Notes: generated by a model from the letters alone, not told the origin. A stretch of 64,000 bases of DNA from Pseudarthrobacter chlorophenolicus A6 (GCF_000022025.1 NC_011886.1:992001-1056000), one strand, 5' to 3'; shown: positions 26,626 through 36,296, numbered from the stretch's first letter. A program made the numbers and translations.

Positions 26626-27116
26626 GAGTCCCCATTCCGGGTCAGGTGCGAGGTCAGGAGCAGGTCCTTGTGCGGCCCGGTCACGTCCCAGCTGTAGCTG
26701 AACCGGTGCGGACCCTCGAACGCGTAGGCCACGCGGTAGGTATCGGGATCGCACCAGTGGTTGTCCAGGTTGGCCTCCGCCGTGAAGCTCATGCGGTGGA
26801 ACGGCCGCCCGTCCGGGAAAAAGACGTCGAGGGCGTCCGGGCGTCCGCTGGGCCTGAGCAGGTAGTCGCGGGTGGCGGGTCCGGTGAAGGTGGGCCAGCG
26901 CATGGTGCCTTCCTCGCGAAGGTCCAGGCCGGCGTCGGGCGTTGGCGTGAAAAGTACGACGCCGGAAAAGGTTCCGCGGGTGCCGGCGGTCCGGTCCAAC
27001 AGGTCCCGTTCCACAGTCCAGCGGCCGGGGCGCCCCGTATCCGCTGTCCCGGCCGGTTCACCGGCGGGGCCGAGCAGGTAGGCGCGAAGGTCAAACGCCG
27101 GGGACTCGAAATTCAA
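26622..27116 (-). CDS. DUF6314 family protein
   Basis: 164 residues from TTG 27116, with FDLRAYLLG near the start and the family-like segments DLLDRTAGTRGTFSG, LREEGTMRW, TRDYLLRPS, FPDGRPFHRM, HWCDPDTYR and SYSWDVTGPHKD. A calycin-like beta fold is likely; role unknown. There is no room for a ribosome-binding site: the codon lies 1 nt after the 3' end of the tRNA gene. No other usable start keeps the DLRAYLLG motif. RNase processing of the tRNA would leave an almost leaderless mRNA. Confidence 0.8.
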   Translation of the reverse strand: MNFESPAFDLRAYLLGPAGEPAGTADTGRPGRWTVERDLLDRTAGTRGTFSGVVLFTPTPDAGLDLREEGTMRWPTFTGPATRDYLLRPSGRPDALDVFFPDGRPFHRMSFTAEANLDNHWCDPDTYRVAYAFEGPHRFSYSWDVTGPHKDLLLTSHLTRNGDS

Positions 27117-27117
27117 G

Positions 27118-27190
27118 TGCCCTCGATTGGAATCGAACCAACGACACCGGCTTTAGGAGAGCCGTGCTCTATCCACTGAGCTACGAGGGC
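27118..27190 (-). tRNA. tRNA-Arg (CCT)
   Basis: 73 nt. Acceptor arms GCCCTCG / CGAGGGC, D arm GCTC/GAGC, anticodon stem CGGCT/AGCCG with loop CTCCTAA (anticodon CCT, reads AGG), T arm GTTGG-TTCGATT-CCAAT, discriminator A. CCA is not encoded. AGG is a rare Arg codon at this GC content. The DUF6314 gene follows directly. Confidence 0.97.
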
Positions 27191-27273
27191 GGGCATCCTG
27201 GGGATCGGCGGCGCCGGTCCGGACGGACACGCATACCAGCATACAAGGTACGGAGCCGTACTACGCTCAAGGC

Positions 27274-28032
27274 ATGAGTCCAGCCCCGCCCGCCGCTCCC
27301 GCTGCCACCTTCGTACCGGACACAGCGTCCACCCGGCAGTACTTCGGCGCGTGGTCTGTCCTGAGCGTTCTCCAGTACTTTGCGGCGGAGGCCGCGGTGG
27401 TCATGGCATGGGCCGGTCCGCGCCCCTACGACCTGCGCACCGGCTACATCAGCGACCTTGGCGCGCTGAACTGCGGTATTTACGACGGCCGCCAGGTGTG
27501 CTCGCCCTTGAACTGGCTGATGAATGCCTCGTTCGTGGTGCAGGGGCTCGGGATGCTGCTAGGCGCGGTGCTGCTGACGTCCGGGCTGCTGTGCGTCGCC
27601 GCCCGCCCCGGAGCCCGGGTTGAGCCGGGCCGGCGCAGGCCGTGGCTCGCGGCCGCCGCGGTGCGGGTGCTGACGGGAGCGGCCGGGGCGGGGACCGTGG
27701 TGGTGGGGCTCGTCCCCGAGGACGCCGGCTCACCCTTGCACTTCATCGGGGCAGTCACGTACTTCCTCGCCGGTGCTGGTGCGCTGCTGGTGCTGGGCTT
27801 CCTGTGGCTGCGGAAGGCCCGCATGGCCTGGTTCCTGCTGGCGTGCGGGGCCGTCTCCCTGGCGGCCCTGGCAACCGGCGGCCTGACCGGCATGGACGTT
27901 CCCGAGCCCGGCACCCTGGAACGGCTGATGGGCTACCCGGTCACGGTGGGCATGGCAACGGCGGGCATCGTCATTGCACGGCGGGTCCACAGGCATCGGA
28001 AACACCTGCGGGCTTCATCGATTGCTCCGTAA
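27274..28032 (+). CDS. DUF998 membrane protein
   Basis: 252 residues. Six hydrophobic segments: about 27-45, 85-105, 125-146, 152-173, 180-202 and 215-235. The loop GYISDLGALNCGIYDGRQVCSPLNWLMNASFVVQG with GLVPEDAGSPLHFIGA is typical of DUF998, an integral-membrane family of unknown function. TACGCT ends 6 nt before the ATG, and there is no ribosome-binding site, so the mRNA is probably leaderless. Confidence 0.85.
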   Translation: MSPAPPAAPAATFVPDTASTRQYFGAWSVLSVLQYFAAEAAVVMAWAGPRPYDLRTGYISDLGALNCGIYDGRQVCSPLNWLMNASFVVQGLGMLLGAVLLTSGLLCVAARPGARVEPGRRRPWLAAAAVRVLTGAAGAGTVVVGLVPEDAGSPLHFIGAVTYFLAGAGALLVLGFLWLRKARMAWFLLACGAVSLAALATGGLTGMDVPEPGTLERLMGYPVTVGMATAGIVIARRVHRHRKHLRASSIAP

Positions 28033-28080
28033 CCGTCGTTTTGGGTGTCCAGAACGGCAATTAGGGAGCAACGGATGGGC

Positions 28081-28716
28081 TCAGGAGGCCGTCGAGGCTT
28101 TCCGCTTCCGCGTTCCGATGACCACCGCAGCCGCGCCGGCCAGGAGGCTCAGGACCAGCAGCACCCACCCGGCCACGGTGAGGCCGGACGCGAGGGCCAC
28201 CTGGCCGGCGTCGGGAGCATCCGGTCCCATCAGCGCGTCAATCGCCGCGTTCGCCCACAGCCGGACCACGACGAACAGCATGGGCAGGGCCCACAGCGCC
28301 CAGCGCAGTGACTTTTTTGCCACGTTGGTGCCGATGAGCAGCAGCCAGGTGAACCCGAAGATCAGCGGGAACAGGACGCCGGCGGTCTTGTGGACGTAGT
28401 TGAGCTGGCCGCGCGCGTCGTCATTCATGGCGCCGCGCAGATCCTCGATGTAGGCAGGATCGAAGCCGCCCACCAGGGAGTCCGGCATGGGCCTGCCCTC
28501 AGAGAGCTGAGTGAGCTGGTCCATGGTCAGCAGGTGCAGGTACCAGAACAGGAACAGGCTGGCCACCACGCCCGCGATCAGGATGAGGTTGCCGTTGTTC
28601 TGGGCTTTCTCGGGGGTGCGCGCGGTAGTGGGGTTCACCACCGGCGGGAGATGGTGCTGCGGCACGGCAGCCTTTGCACCGTGCTTCTTGATCCGCTGGG
28701 CAGGGGTTTTGGCCAT
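28081..28716 (-). CDS. Hypothetical membrane protein
   Basis: 211 residues: a basic N-terminus (MAKTPAQRIKKHGAKAAVPQHHLPP), helix 1 about 43-65 (LILIAGVVASLFLFWYLHLL), an outer loop to about 110, then helices at about 112-132, 140-160 and 178-200, ending in RKRKASTAS. No family recognised. AATAAT is 6 nt upstream of the ATG. It is divergent from the IMPase-family gene, with 32 nt between starts, so both promoters overlap each other's coding start. Confidence 0.75.
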   Translation of the reverse strand: MAKTPAQRIKKHGAKAAVPQHHLPPVVNPTTARTPEKAQNNGNLILIAGVVASLFLFWYLHLLTMDQLTQLSEGRPMPDSLVGGFDPAYIEDLRGAMNDDARGQLNYVHKTAGVLFPLIFGFTWLLLIGTNVAKKSLRWALWALPMLFVVVRLWANAAIDALMGPDAPDAGQVALASGLTVAGWVLLVLSLLAGAAAVVIGTRKRKASTAS

Positions 28717-28748
28717 GGCTCCATTATTCCGCCCCATAGACTGAAGCC

Positions 28749-29579
28749 ATGACCATTGGCCGACACAGCGCAGCTGTACTTGACCCTGCACTGGACGACT
28801 ACCAGCTGGCGGCGGCACTGGTCCGCGAAGCCGGGCAACTGGCACTCCTCATGCGGATGGCAGGATTGCAGTCCCAGCAAAAGACTTCCGTTTCCGACGT
28901 CGTGACTGCAGCGGACCACGCAGCGGAGGAGTACGTCCTCTCGCAGCTGCAGCGGTGCCGGCCCGAGGACGGCATCCTGGGCGAAGAAGGCGCCTCAGTG
29001 CAGGGGACCAGCGGCCGAACCTGGGTCATCGACCCCGTGGACGGCACCTACAACTTCCTGCACGGCTCCACTTACTGGTGCTCTGCCATTGCGCTCAAGG
29101 ATGAGCATGACGTCCAGCTGGGAGCGATCTTCCAGCCTGAGGAGGACAAGTTGTGGCTGGGCGGCAGCAGCCGGAAGGCCACGCTGAACGGCGACACCAT
29201 CACCGTGTACGGCGACAACCACGGGGAACGCAACGCCACCCCGGCCGCCCAGCTTGGCGCCGCCACCTACATCCACCCCACATGGCTGATGGATCCGCTC
29301 TGCGCCATGCCCTGGCACGCCGCGGCGACCTCTGCCGCTGCGCTGCGCATGCTCGGATCCGGTTCCTGTGACCTGGGCAGGGTGGCCGACGGGCAGCTGG
29401 GCTGCTGGTTCCAGCACAGCTGCCCGGAATGGGACTGGCTGCCCGGCAAGGCCATTGTCCGCGCCGCCGGAGGCGCCGTTGACACCGTGCAGGTCAACGG
29501 CCTCGAGTGGTTCATGGCCGGGGGTACGACGGCGGTGCGCGAGCTGCGTGCCGCGCTCGAGTCCGGCTCGGTGGCCTGA
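28749..29579 (+). CDS. Inositol monophosphatase-family phosphatase
   Basis: 276 residues. Metal-binding motifs: GEEGA (Glu79/Glu80), WVIDPVDGTYNF (Asp95, Asp98) and EWDWLPGKAIVRAAGG near the C-terminus. Members remove phosphate from inositol-, histidinol- or fructose-phosphates and PAP; the substrate is undetermined. It stands 8 kb from the inositol operon and in a separate unit, so a link is not implied. TAGACT lies 6 nt before the ATG (leaderless). Confidence 0.9.
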   Translation: MTIGRHSAAVLDPALDDYQLAAALVREAGQLALLMRMAGLQSQQKTSVSDVVTAADHAAEEYVLSQLQRCRPEDGILGEEGASVQGTSGRTWVIDPVDGTYNFLHGSTYWCSAIALKDEHDVQLGAIFQPEEDKLWLGGSSRKATLNGDTITVYGDNHGERNATPAAQLGAATYIHPTWLMDPLCAMPWHAAATSAAALRMLGSGSCDLGRVADGQLGCWFQHSCPEWDWLPGKAIVRAAGGAVDTVQVNGLEWFMAGGTTAVRELRAALESGSVA

Positions 29580-29658
29580 GCCGTTCCAGGCTCTCCGGGG
29601 CACGTCATCCACAGGCCGGGAGTGGGTGTCGGTCCCACCGCCTAGACTTGTAGGCACC

Positions 29659-32178
29659 ATGGATATGTTGTTTGACCCGTACTCTGACGGACCTTTCAAG
29701 GCCGCCCCCGCAACCGCCACCCATACAAGGACCCGTTCCGACGGCGTGGCTACCGCGGCCGGGCCGGGAGGTTCGGCGTCCGGCGGCCATGCCGCTGGCG
29801 GGCACGAAGGGCACCACCAGTCCGGGCAGCACCACGGCAGGCGCCTGGACCCCGCAAAGCTGACGGAGGGCCTGAACCCCCAGCAGGAGGAAGCGGTCAA
29901 GCACGCCGGATCGGCACTGCTGATCGTGGCCGGTGCGGGCTCGGGCAAGACCCGTGTACTCAGTAACCGGATCGCGTACCTCATCGCCACCGGGCGTGCC
30001 CACCACGGCGAAATCCTGGCGATCACCTTCACCAACAAGGCCGCCGCGGAAATGCGGGAACGCATCGAAGCGCTGGTGGGCGGCCGCGCCAAAATCATGT
30101 GGATCTCCACGTTCCACTCCTCCTGCGTCCGCATCCTCCGCCAGGAGGCCGCCAACGTGGGCCTGAAATCCAACTTCTCCATCTACGACGCCGCGGACTC
30201 GCTGCGCCTGGTCACCCAGGTGTCCAAGGCCCTGGACCTGGACCCCAAGAAGTTTGCGCCCAAGGCCATCCAGCACAAGATCTCCGCGCTGAAGAACGAG
30301 CTCATCGACGCCGATTCCTACGCCTCGGACGCCAACTACAACGACCCCTTCGAGCAAGCCGTCGCCGAGGTCTACAAGGGGTACACCCAGCGGCTGCGCC
30401 AGGCCAACGCCATGGATTTTGACGACCTCATCGCCGAGACCGTGTACATGTTCCGGGCCTTCCCGGCGCTCGCAGAGTCCTACCGGCGGCGGTTCCGCCA
30501 CGTCCTGGTGGACGAATACCAGGACACCAACCACGCCCAGTACGCACTGGTCCGCGAAATCGTGGGGGAAGGCCCCGGCGCCTCGGAACTGACGGTAGTT
30601 GGCGACTCGGACCAGTCCATCTACGCCTTCCGCGGGGCAGACATCCGCAACATCGTGGAGTTCGAAAAGGACTACCCCGAGGCCCGCACCATCAAACTGG
30701 AGCAGAACTACCGCTCCACGCAAAACATCCTCAGCGCCGCCAACTCGGTGATCTCCCGCAACCCCAACCGCCCCGAAAAGCGGCTGTGGACGGCCGAGGG
30801 CGAAGGCCACAAGATCATCGGCTACGTGGGCGAGAACGAACACGACGAAGCCCAGTTCATCGCCAAGGAAATCGACCGGCTCCAGGACGAGGACAACCTC
30901 CGCCCCGGGGACGTTGCCATTTTCTACCGCACCAACGCCCAATCCCGCTCCATTGAGGATGTGCTGGTGCGCGTCGGGTTGCCGTACAAGGTAGTGGGCG
31001 GCACCCGCTTCTACGAGCGCAAGGAGATCAAGGACGCCCTCGCATACCTGCGCGTGCTGGTCAACCCGGACGACGACGTCAACCTCCGGCGGGTGCTCAA
31101 CGAACCAAAGCGCGGCATTGGGGACCGCGCGGAAGGGGCAGTCGCGGCGCTCGCCAGCCGTGAGCGGATTTCCTTCATGGCCGCTGCCCGCCGCGCCGAG
31201 CAGGCTCCGGCCATGGCCACCCGCTCCGTCAACGCCGTCCTGGGCTTTGTGAAGCTCCTGGACGACCTCGCCGAGGTAGCGGCCGGTTCCGGCGCTGCCG
31301 CGGCCCTCGAAGCAGTCCTGGAACAGACCGGCTACCTCGCCGGCCTGCGTTCCAGTACCGACCCCCAGGACGAGTCCAGGGTGGAGAACCTCGCTGAACT
31401 CGTGGCCGTGGTCCGCGAGTACGAGCAGGAGAACCCCGAAGGATCGTTGGGAGCCTTCCTGGAACAGGTGTCGCTGGTGGCGGATGCCGACCAGATTCCC
31501 GATGCCCCCGGCGCCGACATTGACGCCGCGGTCGCGGAAGCCAAGCGGCTGGGCGTGGTGACCCTCATGACCCTGCATACCGCCAAGGGCCTTGAATTCC
31601 CCGTGGTGTTCCTGACCGGCATGGAACACGGCCTGTTCCCGCACCAGCGGTCCGCCACGGATCCGAAGGAACTGGCCGAAGAACGCCGGCTGGCCTATGT
31701 GGGCCTGACCCGTGCCCGTAAACGCCTCTACGTCACGCGCTCGGAAGTCCGCAACATGTGGGGCCAGAGCCAGTACAACCCGGCCAGCCAGTTCCTCGAG
31801 GAAATCCCTGCGGAACTGCTGGAGTGGAAGCGCGAGGGAACCAGCCGGCAGGCTGCCTGGGGCGGGGGATCGATCAGTTCCGGCCGCTACAGCGGCTCCT
31901 TCTGGGGTGCGGGGACCTCCCGCGGCGCCGCCGCCGATCCTTCGGCGGGATTCAACGCCGACGTTCCGGCGGCCATCGCGCGGAACAGGGTCCAGCCGCA
32001 GAAGGAAATTATCGCCGTCAACGTGGGAGACAAGGTCAACCACACCAGCTTCGGCAATGGGACCGTCCTGGCGCTCGAGGGTGCCGGAGACAAGACCGTG
32101 GCGAAGGTGAAGTTCGACGTCGGCGAGAAGCGCCTGCTGCTGCGTTACGCTCCGCTGACCAAGGTGGAGGTCCAGTAG
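29659..32178 (+). CDS. pcrA: ATP-dependent DNA helicase PcrA/UvrD
   Basis: 839 residues from ATG 29659, with a -10-like TAGACT 10 nt upstream; the open frame further upstream overlaps another gene. SF1 motifs: LNPQQEEAV (Q), VAGAGSGKTR (Walker A, 91-98), ITFTNKAAAEMRER, LVDEYQDTNHAQY, VVGDSDQSIYAFRGAD, LEQNYRST, LMTLHTAKGLEFPVVF and YVGLTRARKRLYVT. The C-terminus VGDKVNHTSFGNGTVLAL forms the RNA-polymerase-binding Tudor-like domain. Acts 3'-5' in repair and replication-transcription conflicts. The first 62 residues (GGSASGGHAAGGHEGHHQSG) are a Gly/His-rich extension. Confidence 0.95.
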   Translation: MDMLFDPYSDGPFKAAPATATHTRTRSDGVATAAGPGGSASGGHAAGGHEGHHQSGQHHGRRLDPAKLTEGLNPQQEEAVKHAGSALLIVAGAGSGKTRVLSNRIAYLIATGRAHHGEILAITFTNKAAAEMRERIEALVGGRAKIMWISTFHSSCVRILRQEAANVGLKSNFSIYDAADSLRLVTQVSKALDLDPKKFAPKAIQHKISALKNELIDADSYASDANYNDPFEQAVAEVYKGYTQRLRQANAMDFDDLIAETVYMFRAFPALAESYRRRFRHVLVDEYQDTNHAQYALVREIVGEGPGASELTVVGDSDQSIYAFRGADIRNIVEFEKDYPEARTIKLEQNYRSTQNILSAANSVISRNPNRPEKRLWTAEGEGHKIIGYVGENEHDEAQFIAKEIDRLQDEDNLRPGDVAIFYRTNAQSRSIEDVLVRVGLPYKVVGGTRFYERKEIKDALAYLRVLVNPDDDVNLRRVLNEPKRGIGDRAEGAVAALASRERISFMAAARRAEQAPAMATRSVNAVLGFVKLLDDLAEVAAGSGAAAALEAVLEQTGYLAGLRSSTDPQDESRVENLAELVAVVREYEQENPEGSLGAFLEQVSLVADADQIPDAPGADIDAAVAEAKRLGVVTLMTLHTAKGLEFPVVFLTGMEHGLFPHQRSATDPKELAEERRLAYVGLTRARKRLYVTRSEVRNMWGQSQYNPASQFLEEIPAELLEWKREGTSRQAAWGGGSISSGRYSGSFWGAGTSRGAAADPSAGFNADVPAAIARNRVQPQKEIIAVNVGDKVNHTSFGNGTVLALEGAGDKTVAKVKFDVGEKRLLLRYAPLTKVEVQ

Positions 32179-32275
32179 CCCGGGGGTCCTTCGCCGGCGC
32201 GGCCGCGGCCGACGTCGTGGAAGGCGTGCTCCCGCCGTCGTCCGCCTGAATCCGCCATGGAGCATAATGGAGCCC

Positions 32276-32989
32276 ATGCGACGGACTGCTTTGGGGATGC
32301 TCGCCGCCCTGCCTCTTGTGACTCTCCTGTTCACCGCCACTGCGTGCAGCGTCACCACTGAGGACCCCAACTACGTCCCGCCGGCGCCGCTGGCACCCAT
32401 GGCACAGCTCGAACAGGCCCCGCTGGCCAACCCCGAGGACTTTGCCGGCGGCGGGGAGGACATCCTGTCCTTTGCCACTGAAGACCGGAGCATCATCTGC
32501 TCGCTCACCTCGGCGAGGGGCGAGCACGTTAATCTGCCCTACGAAGGGAACAGCTTCAGCGACACCGCCAACAATAAACTCGCAACCGTCCCCGTGGCCC
32601 ACTGCGAGCTCGCCACCTACGTCGAGCCGGCCCGCGAGGACGTCAAGGATGACTGCGCGGGAACCAACCTCGGCTACCTCGGCGGCGTGGCGCTGCTGAC
32701 CCCGGACGCCGCCCGGTACGGGGAATGCCGTTCCGGCGTCACACAGGCGGAAGCCACCTACGGGCCGGACGGCAGCAAGGCCGGGCCACTGCTTCAGGTA
32801 CGCGCCCTGGCGGACGGGCAGAACCTGGAACGCAACGGCCTGCGCTGCTCGGCCTACAACGGTGGCGTGGCGTGCGGAAACGTCTCGGCCGGGGTGGGAT
32901 TCTTTGTCTCCCCGCAGAAGTATGAACTGATTTCCGCTCCCGCGCCCGGCACCGCCACAGCGCCCGCGGAGGCCCCAAAAACCCCGTAA
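32276..32989 (+). CDS. Putative lipoprotein with conserved cysteines
   Basis: 237 residues from ATG 32276, chosen because CATAAT ends 7 nt before it; ATG 32267 in frame is the alternative. Signal peptide MRRTALGMLAALPLVTLLFTATAC, with a lipobox-like ATAC at the end. The mature part has six further Cys (in IICSL, HCEL, DDCA, GECR, RCSAY and ACGN) that probably form disulfides outside the cell. No known domain; the tail is Pro/Ala-rich. It is monocistronic, between pcrA and sucC. Confidence 0.75.
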   Translation: MRRTALGMLAALPLVTLLFTATACSVTTEDPNYVPPAPLAPMAQLEQAPLANPEDFAGGGEDILSFATEDRSIICSLTSARGEHVNLPYEGNSFSDTANNKLATVPVAHCELATYVEPAREDVKDDCAGTNLGYLGGVALLTPDAARYGECRSGVTQAEATYGPDGSKAGPLLQVRALADGQNLERNGLRCSAYNGGVACGNVSAGVGFFVSPQKYELISAPAPGTATAPAEAPKTP

Positions 32990-33012
32990 TTCCGCGGTTT
33001 TTCTACGCCCCA

Positions 33013-33018
33013 TAGAAT
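33013..33018 (+). promoter_or_regulatory. Candidate -10 box for sucCD
   Basis: TAGAAT at 33013-33018 is a close -10 match; the -35 (TTCCGC, 32990-32995) is weak. It would give a roughly 190-nt leader before sucC. A second TAGAAA at 33179-33184 lies nearer to the gene. Confidence 0.35.
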
Positions 33019-33212
33019 AGTGTCGTTACTCACATAAGCGGTACTCTGGGACGGCTCCGTCATTCCAAAGGACTAGAGTTCCCCATGGAGCAACAACGCC
33101 GCGTGGCTCGTTTCCAACAGGCCGCCGGTGCGTGCATACCGCAGCCAGCTCACCGTCTTTCGATGGTGTCCGGCTGTATAGAAACTACTTCGACGTAGAA
33201 GGACACTAAACC

Positions 33213-34382
33213 GTGGACCTGTTTGAATACCAGGCGCGCGATATGTTCGAGGCGCACGGTGTACCCGTGCTGGCCGGCATCGTGGCGTACACCCCTGAAG
33301 AAGCAAAAGCAGCTGCCGAAAAGATTGGCGGCGTAACCGTCGTCAAGGCACAGGTCAAGGTTGGCGGCCGCGGCAAGGCCGGCGGCGTCAAGGTTGCAAA
33401 GTCCGCAGACGAGGCTCTTGAGCACTCCACCAACATCCTGGGCATGGACATCAAGGGCCACACCGTCAACAAGGTGATGATCGCCCAGGGTGCGGACATC
33501 GCCGAGGAATACTACTTCTCCGTCCTGCTGGACCGGGCCAACCGCAACTACCTGGCCATGTGCTCGGTTGAAGGCGGCATGGAAATCGAACAGCTCGCCG
33601 TCGAACGTCCCGAGGCCCTGGCGAAGATCGCCATCGACCCCGCCGTCGGCATCGACCAGGCCAAGGCTGACGAAATCGTCGCAGCCGCAGGCTTCGCTGA
33701 GGAACTGCGCGGCAAGGTCGCCGATGTCATCCTCAAGCTCTGGGACGTCTTCAAGAAGGAAGACGCCACACTGGTGGAGGTCAACCCGCTGGTCAAGACC
33801 GGCGCCGGTGACATCGTGGCCCTTGACGGCAAGGTCTCCCTGGACGAGAACGCCGAATTCCGCCACGCCAAGCACGCGCAGCTGGAGGACAAGGACGCCG
33901 CTGATCCCCTCGAGGCCAAGGCAAAGGCGCAGGACCTCAACTACGTCAAGCTCGACGGCGAAGTGGGCATCATCGGCAACGGTGCAGGCCTGGTCATGTC
34001 CACCCTGGACGTCGTTGCCTACGCCGGTGAAAACCACGGCAACGTCAAGCCCGCCAACTTCCTGGACATCGGCGGCGGCGCCTCGGCCGAGGTCATGGCC
34101 GCAGGCCTGGACGTCATTCTGGGCGACGAGCAGGTCAAGTCCGTGTTCGTCAACGTCTTCGGCGGCATCACCGCCTGCGACGCCGTCGCCAAGGGCATCG
34201 TGGGTGCGCTGGCCGAACTGGGCCACACCGCCAACAAGCCGCTGGTAGTCCGCCTCGACGGCAACAACGTCGAGGAAGGCCGCCGCATCCTCAACGAGGC
34301 CAACCACCCGCTGGTTACCCTGGCCGCCACCATGGACGAGGGCGCCGACAAGGCCGCCGAGCTCGCCAACGCAGCTAAGTAA
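33213..34382 (+). CDS. sucC: Succinate-CoA ligase beta subunit
   Basis: 389 residues from GTG 33213, 9 nt after GAAGGA. Starts [19 protein letters not shown], the family N-terminus. ATP-grasp domain with [18 protein letters not shown], the metal-binding [27 protein letters not shown], and [15 protein letters not shown] and [10 protein letters not shown] of the CoA-ligase domain. With SucD it makes succinate and NTP from succinyl-CoA in the TCA cycle. 11 nt before sucD. Confidence 0.97.
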   Translation: MDLFEYQARDMFEAHGVPVLAGIVAYTPEEAKAAAEKIGGVTVVKAQVKVGGRGKAGGVKVAKSADEALEHSTNILGMDIKGHTVNKVMIAQGADIAEEYYFSVLLDRANRNYLAMCSVEGGMEIEQLAVERPEALAKIAIDPAVGIDQAKADEIVAAAGFAEELRGKVADVILKLWDVFKKEDATLVEVNPLVKTGAGDIVALDGKVSLDENAEFRHAKHAQLEDKDAADPLEAKAKAQDLNYVKLDGEVGIIGNGAGLVMSTLDVVAYAGENHGNVKPANFLDIGGGASAEVMAAGLDVILGDEQVKSVFVNVFGGITACDAVAKGIVGALAELGHTANKPLVVRLDGNNVEEGRRILNEANHPLVTLAATMDEGADKAAELANAAK

Positions 34383-34393
34383 AGGGACGCACC

Positions 34394-35296
34394 ATGTCTA
34401 TCTACCTCAACAAGGACTCCAAGGTCATCGTCCAGGGCATCACCGGTGGCGAAGGTACCAAGCACACCGCCCTGATGCTTAAGGCCGGCACCAACATCGT
34501 CGGTGGCGTCAACGCCCGCAAGGCCGGCACCACTGTGCTGCACGGCGAGAAGGAAATCACCGTCTTCGGCACCGTCAAGGAAGCCATCGCTGAGACCGGC
34601 GCTGACGTCTCGATCGTCTTCGTGCCGCCGGCATTCACCAAGGCTGCCGTCGTTGAAGCCATCGAAGCAGGCATCGGCCTGGTCGTCGTCATCACCGAAG
34701 GCGTGCCGGTCCAGGACTCCGCCGAATTCTGGGCCCTGGCCCAGGCCACGGTTGACGCTGACGGCAACCAGGTCACCCGCATCATCGGACCGAACTGCCC
34801 CGGCATCATCACCCCCGGCGAAGCACTGGTGGGAATCACCCCCGCCAACATTACCGGCAAGGGCCCCATCGGCCTCGTCTCCAAGTCGGGCACCCTGACC
34901 TACCAGATGATGTACGAACTGCGCGACCTGGGCTTCTCCACCGCCATCGGCATCGGCGGCGACCCCATCATCGGCACCACCCACATCGACGCCCTGGCCG
35001 CGTTCGAGGCCGACCCCGAGACCAAGGCCATCGTCATGATCGGTGAAATCGGCGGTGACGCTGAAGAGCGCGCAGCTGACTTCATCAAGGCCAACGTCAC
35101 CAAGCCGGTCGTCGGCTACGTTGCAGGCTTCACCGCTCCTGAAGGCAAGACCATGGGCCACGCAGGCGCCATCGTCTCCGGTTCTGCCGGAACCGCCCAG
35201 GCCAAGAAGGAAGCCCTCGAAGCCGCAGGCGTGAAGGTCGGCAAGACGCCGTCCGAGACCGCCAAGCTGCTGCGTGAGGTTTTCGCAGCCCTCTAG
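34394..35296 (+). CDS. sucD: Succinate-CoA ligase alpha subunit
   Basis: 300 residues. CoA-binding Rossmann domain with [15 protein letters not shown] and [54 protein letters not shown], and the phosphorylated His (about residue 256) in [20 protein letters not shown]. Partner of SucC; AAAGGGACGCACC provides the ribosome-binding site. Ends at a strong terminator. Confidence 0.97.
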   Translation: MSIYLNKDSKVIVQGITGGEGTKHTALMLKAGTNIVGGVNARKAGTTVLHGEKEITVFGTVKEAIAETGADVSIVFVPPAFTKAAVVEAIEAGIGLVVVITEGVPVQDSAEFWALAQATVDADGNQVTRIIGPNCPGIITPGEALVGITPANITGKGPIGLVSKSGTLTYQMMYELRDLGFSTAIGIGGDPIIGTTHIDALAAFEADPETKAIVMIGEIGGDAEERAADFIKANVTKPVVGYVAGFTAPEGKTMGHAGAIVSGSAGTAQAKKEALEAAGVKVGKTPSETAKLLREVFAAL

Positions 35297-35310
35297 GCTG
35301 CACCAGCACC

Positions 35311-35361
35311 AAAAGCGGCACCGCCTGCTGTCCTCCGGGACGGCAGGCGGTGCCGCTTTTT
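35311..35361. terminator. Strong terminator after sucD
   Basis: AAAAGCGGCACCGCCTGC (35311-35328) pairs perfectly with GCAGGCGGTGCCGCTTTT (35343-35360), with a run of T at the end. It may also serve the minus-strand SRPBCC gene. Confidence 0.93.
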
Positions 35362-35457
35362 GCGGTTAAGCCCTTTCTGCTGCGTACGACGGCGGGAGGG
35401 TACCCAGGGCGCGGAAAGCCGCCACCCGTCGTCGTACTTCTCCGGCCCGTACCGTCG

Positions 35458-35943
35458 CTAGACCTTGGCCCCGCTGAGCAACTCGTCCAGCCGCTCGTAG
35501 CCCTCGGTCATGCCGCCTTCCATGCCGGACTGCGCCATGCCGTCCCGTGCTTCGAGGCTGGGGTAGACGGAGTGGCCGCGGAGCCTGCACCGGCCGCCGC
35601 CGAGGTCCTCGAACGTCATGTACTCGAGGCTGACCACGTCCGGGTAGCCGCCGAACTCGAAGGTCTGCAGCGCGAACTCATTCTCGCGGACCGTGTGGAA
35701 GATGCCGCGGAACTCGTAGGGGACCCCCTCCGGCCCGGTGTGGATGTAGCGGTACGTCCCGCCGGTGCGGAAATCGTAGTGGTCCATTTCCATCTTCATG
35801 CCACGCGGGCCCAGCCACTGGATGATCAGGCCCGGTTCCTTGTGGGCGCGGAAGACGTCTGCCGCAGGAAAGTCGAACTCGCGCTCGTAGTCGATGAAGG
35901 GCAGGCCTTCGGGGACTGAAAGTTTCAGGGAGTTGCTCATCAT
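35458..35943 (-). CDS. SRPBCC (AHSA1-like) domain protein
   Basis: 161 residues. YEREFDFPAADVFRAHKEPGLIIQWLGP, then MEMDHYDFRTGGTYRYIH, MTFEDLGGGRCRL and MEGGMTEGYERLDELL are the activator-of-Hsp90 (START/Bet v1) pattern. Members often bind small hydrophobic ligands. It starts with two tandem ATG codons (35943 and 35940), the first overlapping the ArsR stop. The gene pair ArsR-SRPBCC on one transcript is a very common arrangement. Confidence 0.9.
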   Translation of the reverse strand: MMSNSLKLSVPEGLPFIDYEREFDFPAADVFRAHKEPGLIIQWLGPRGMKMEMDHYDFRTGGTYRYIHTGPEGVPYEFRGIFHTVRENEFALQTFEFGGYPDVVSLEYMTFEDLGGGRCRLRGHSVYPSLEARDGMAQSGMEGGMTEGYERLDELLSGAKV

Positions 35944-36296
35944 TGTTCCTCTGCCTTGGCGCCGCGTTGCCCGGCGCTGGATTGAAGCACGGCATCGAGG
36001 CTGCGGAACTGCCCTTCGCGGACCAGCCGGTACTGGTCGATCCAGGCCGTGAGCGCCTCCAGCCGTGCAGGGTTCAGGTGGACGGGCCTGCGCTGGGCAT
36101 CCCGTGTACGGGTGACCAATTGCGCCTGCTCGAGTACCTGGATGTGCTTTGAGACCGCCTGCTTGGAGATCTCGAATGGTTCCGCCAGTTCATTCACCGT
36201 GGCCGGGCCGCGGCTCAGCCGGGCGATGATGCTTCGCCGCACGGGGTCGGCCAGGGCCAGGAAGGCCGAGTCCAGCGCCGTGCTGTCGGAGATCAT
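35940..36296 (-). CDS. ArsR-family winged-helix regulator
   Basis: 118 residues. Typical core: LADPVRRSIIARLSRGPATVNELAEPFEISKQAVSKHIQVLEQAQLV, then RDAQRRPVHLNPARLEALTAWIDQYR. No metal-binding CxC motif in the recognition helix, so a metal-free subgroup. It probably represses its own operon through the GTTGA-type repeats just upstream. The stop overlaps the next gene's start (TGA in ATGATG). Confidence 0.9.
   Translation of the reverse strand: MISDSTALDSAFLALADPVRRSIIARLSRGPATVNELAEPFEISKQAVSKHIQVLEQAQLVTRTRDAQRRPVHLNPARLEALTAWIDQYRLVREGQFRSLDAVLQSSAGQRGAKAEEQ

Noticed and set aside
28749..29579. Linking the IMPase-family gene to the inositol pathway
   Set aside because: The family covers several substrates, the gene is 8 kb away in a separate unit, and neither inositol operator is found at its promoter.
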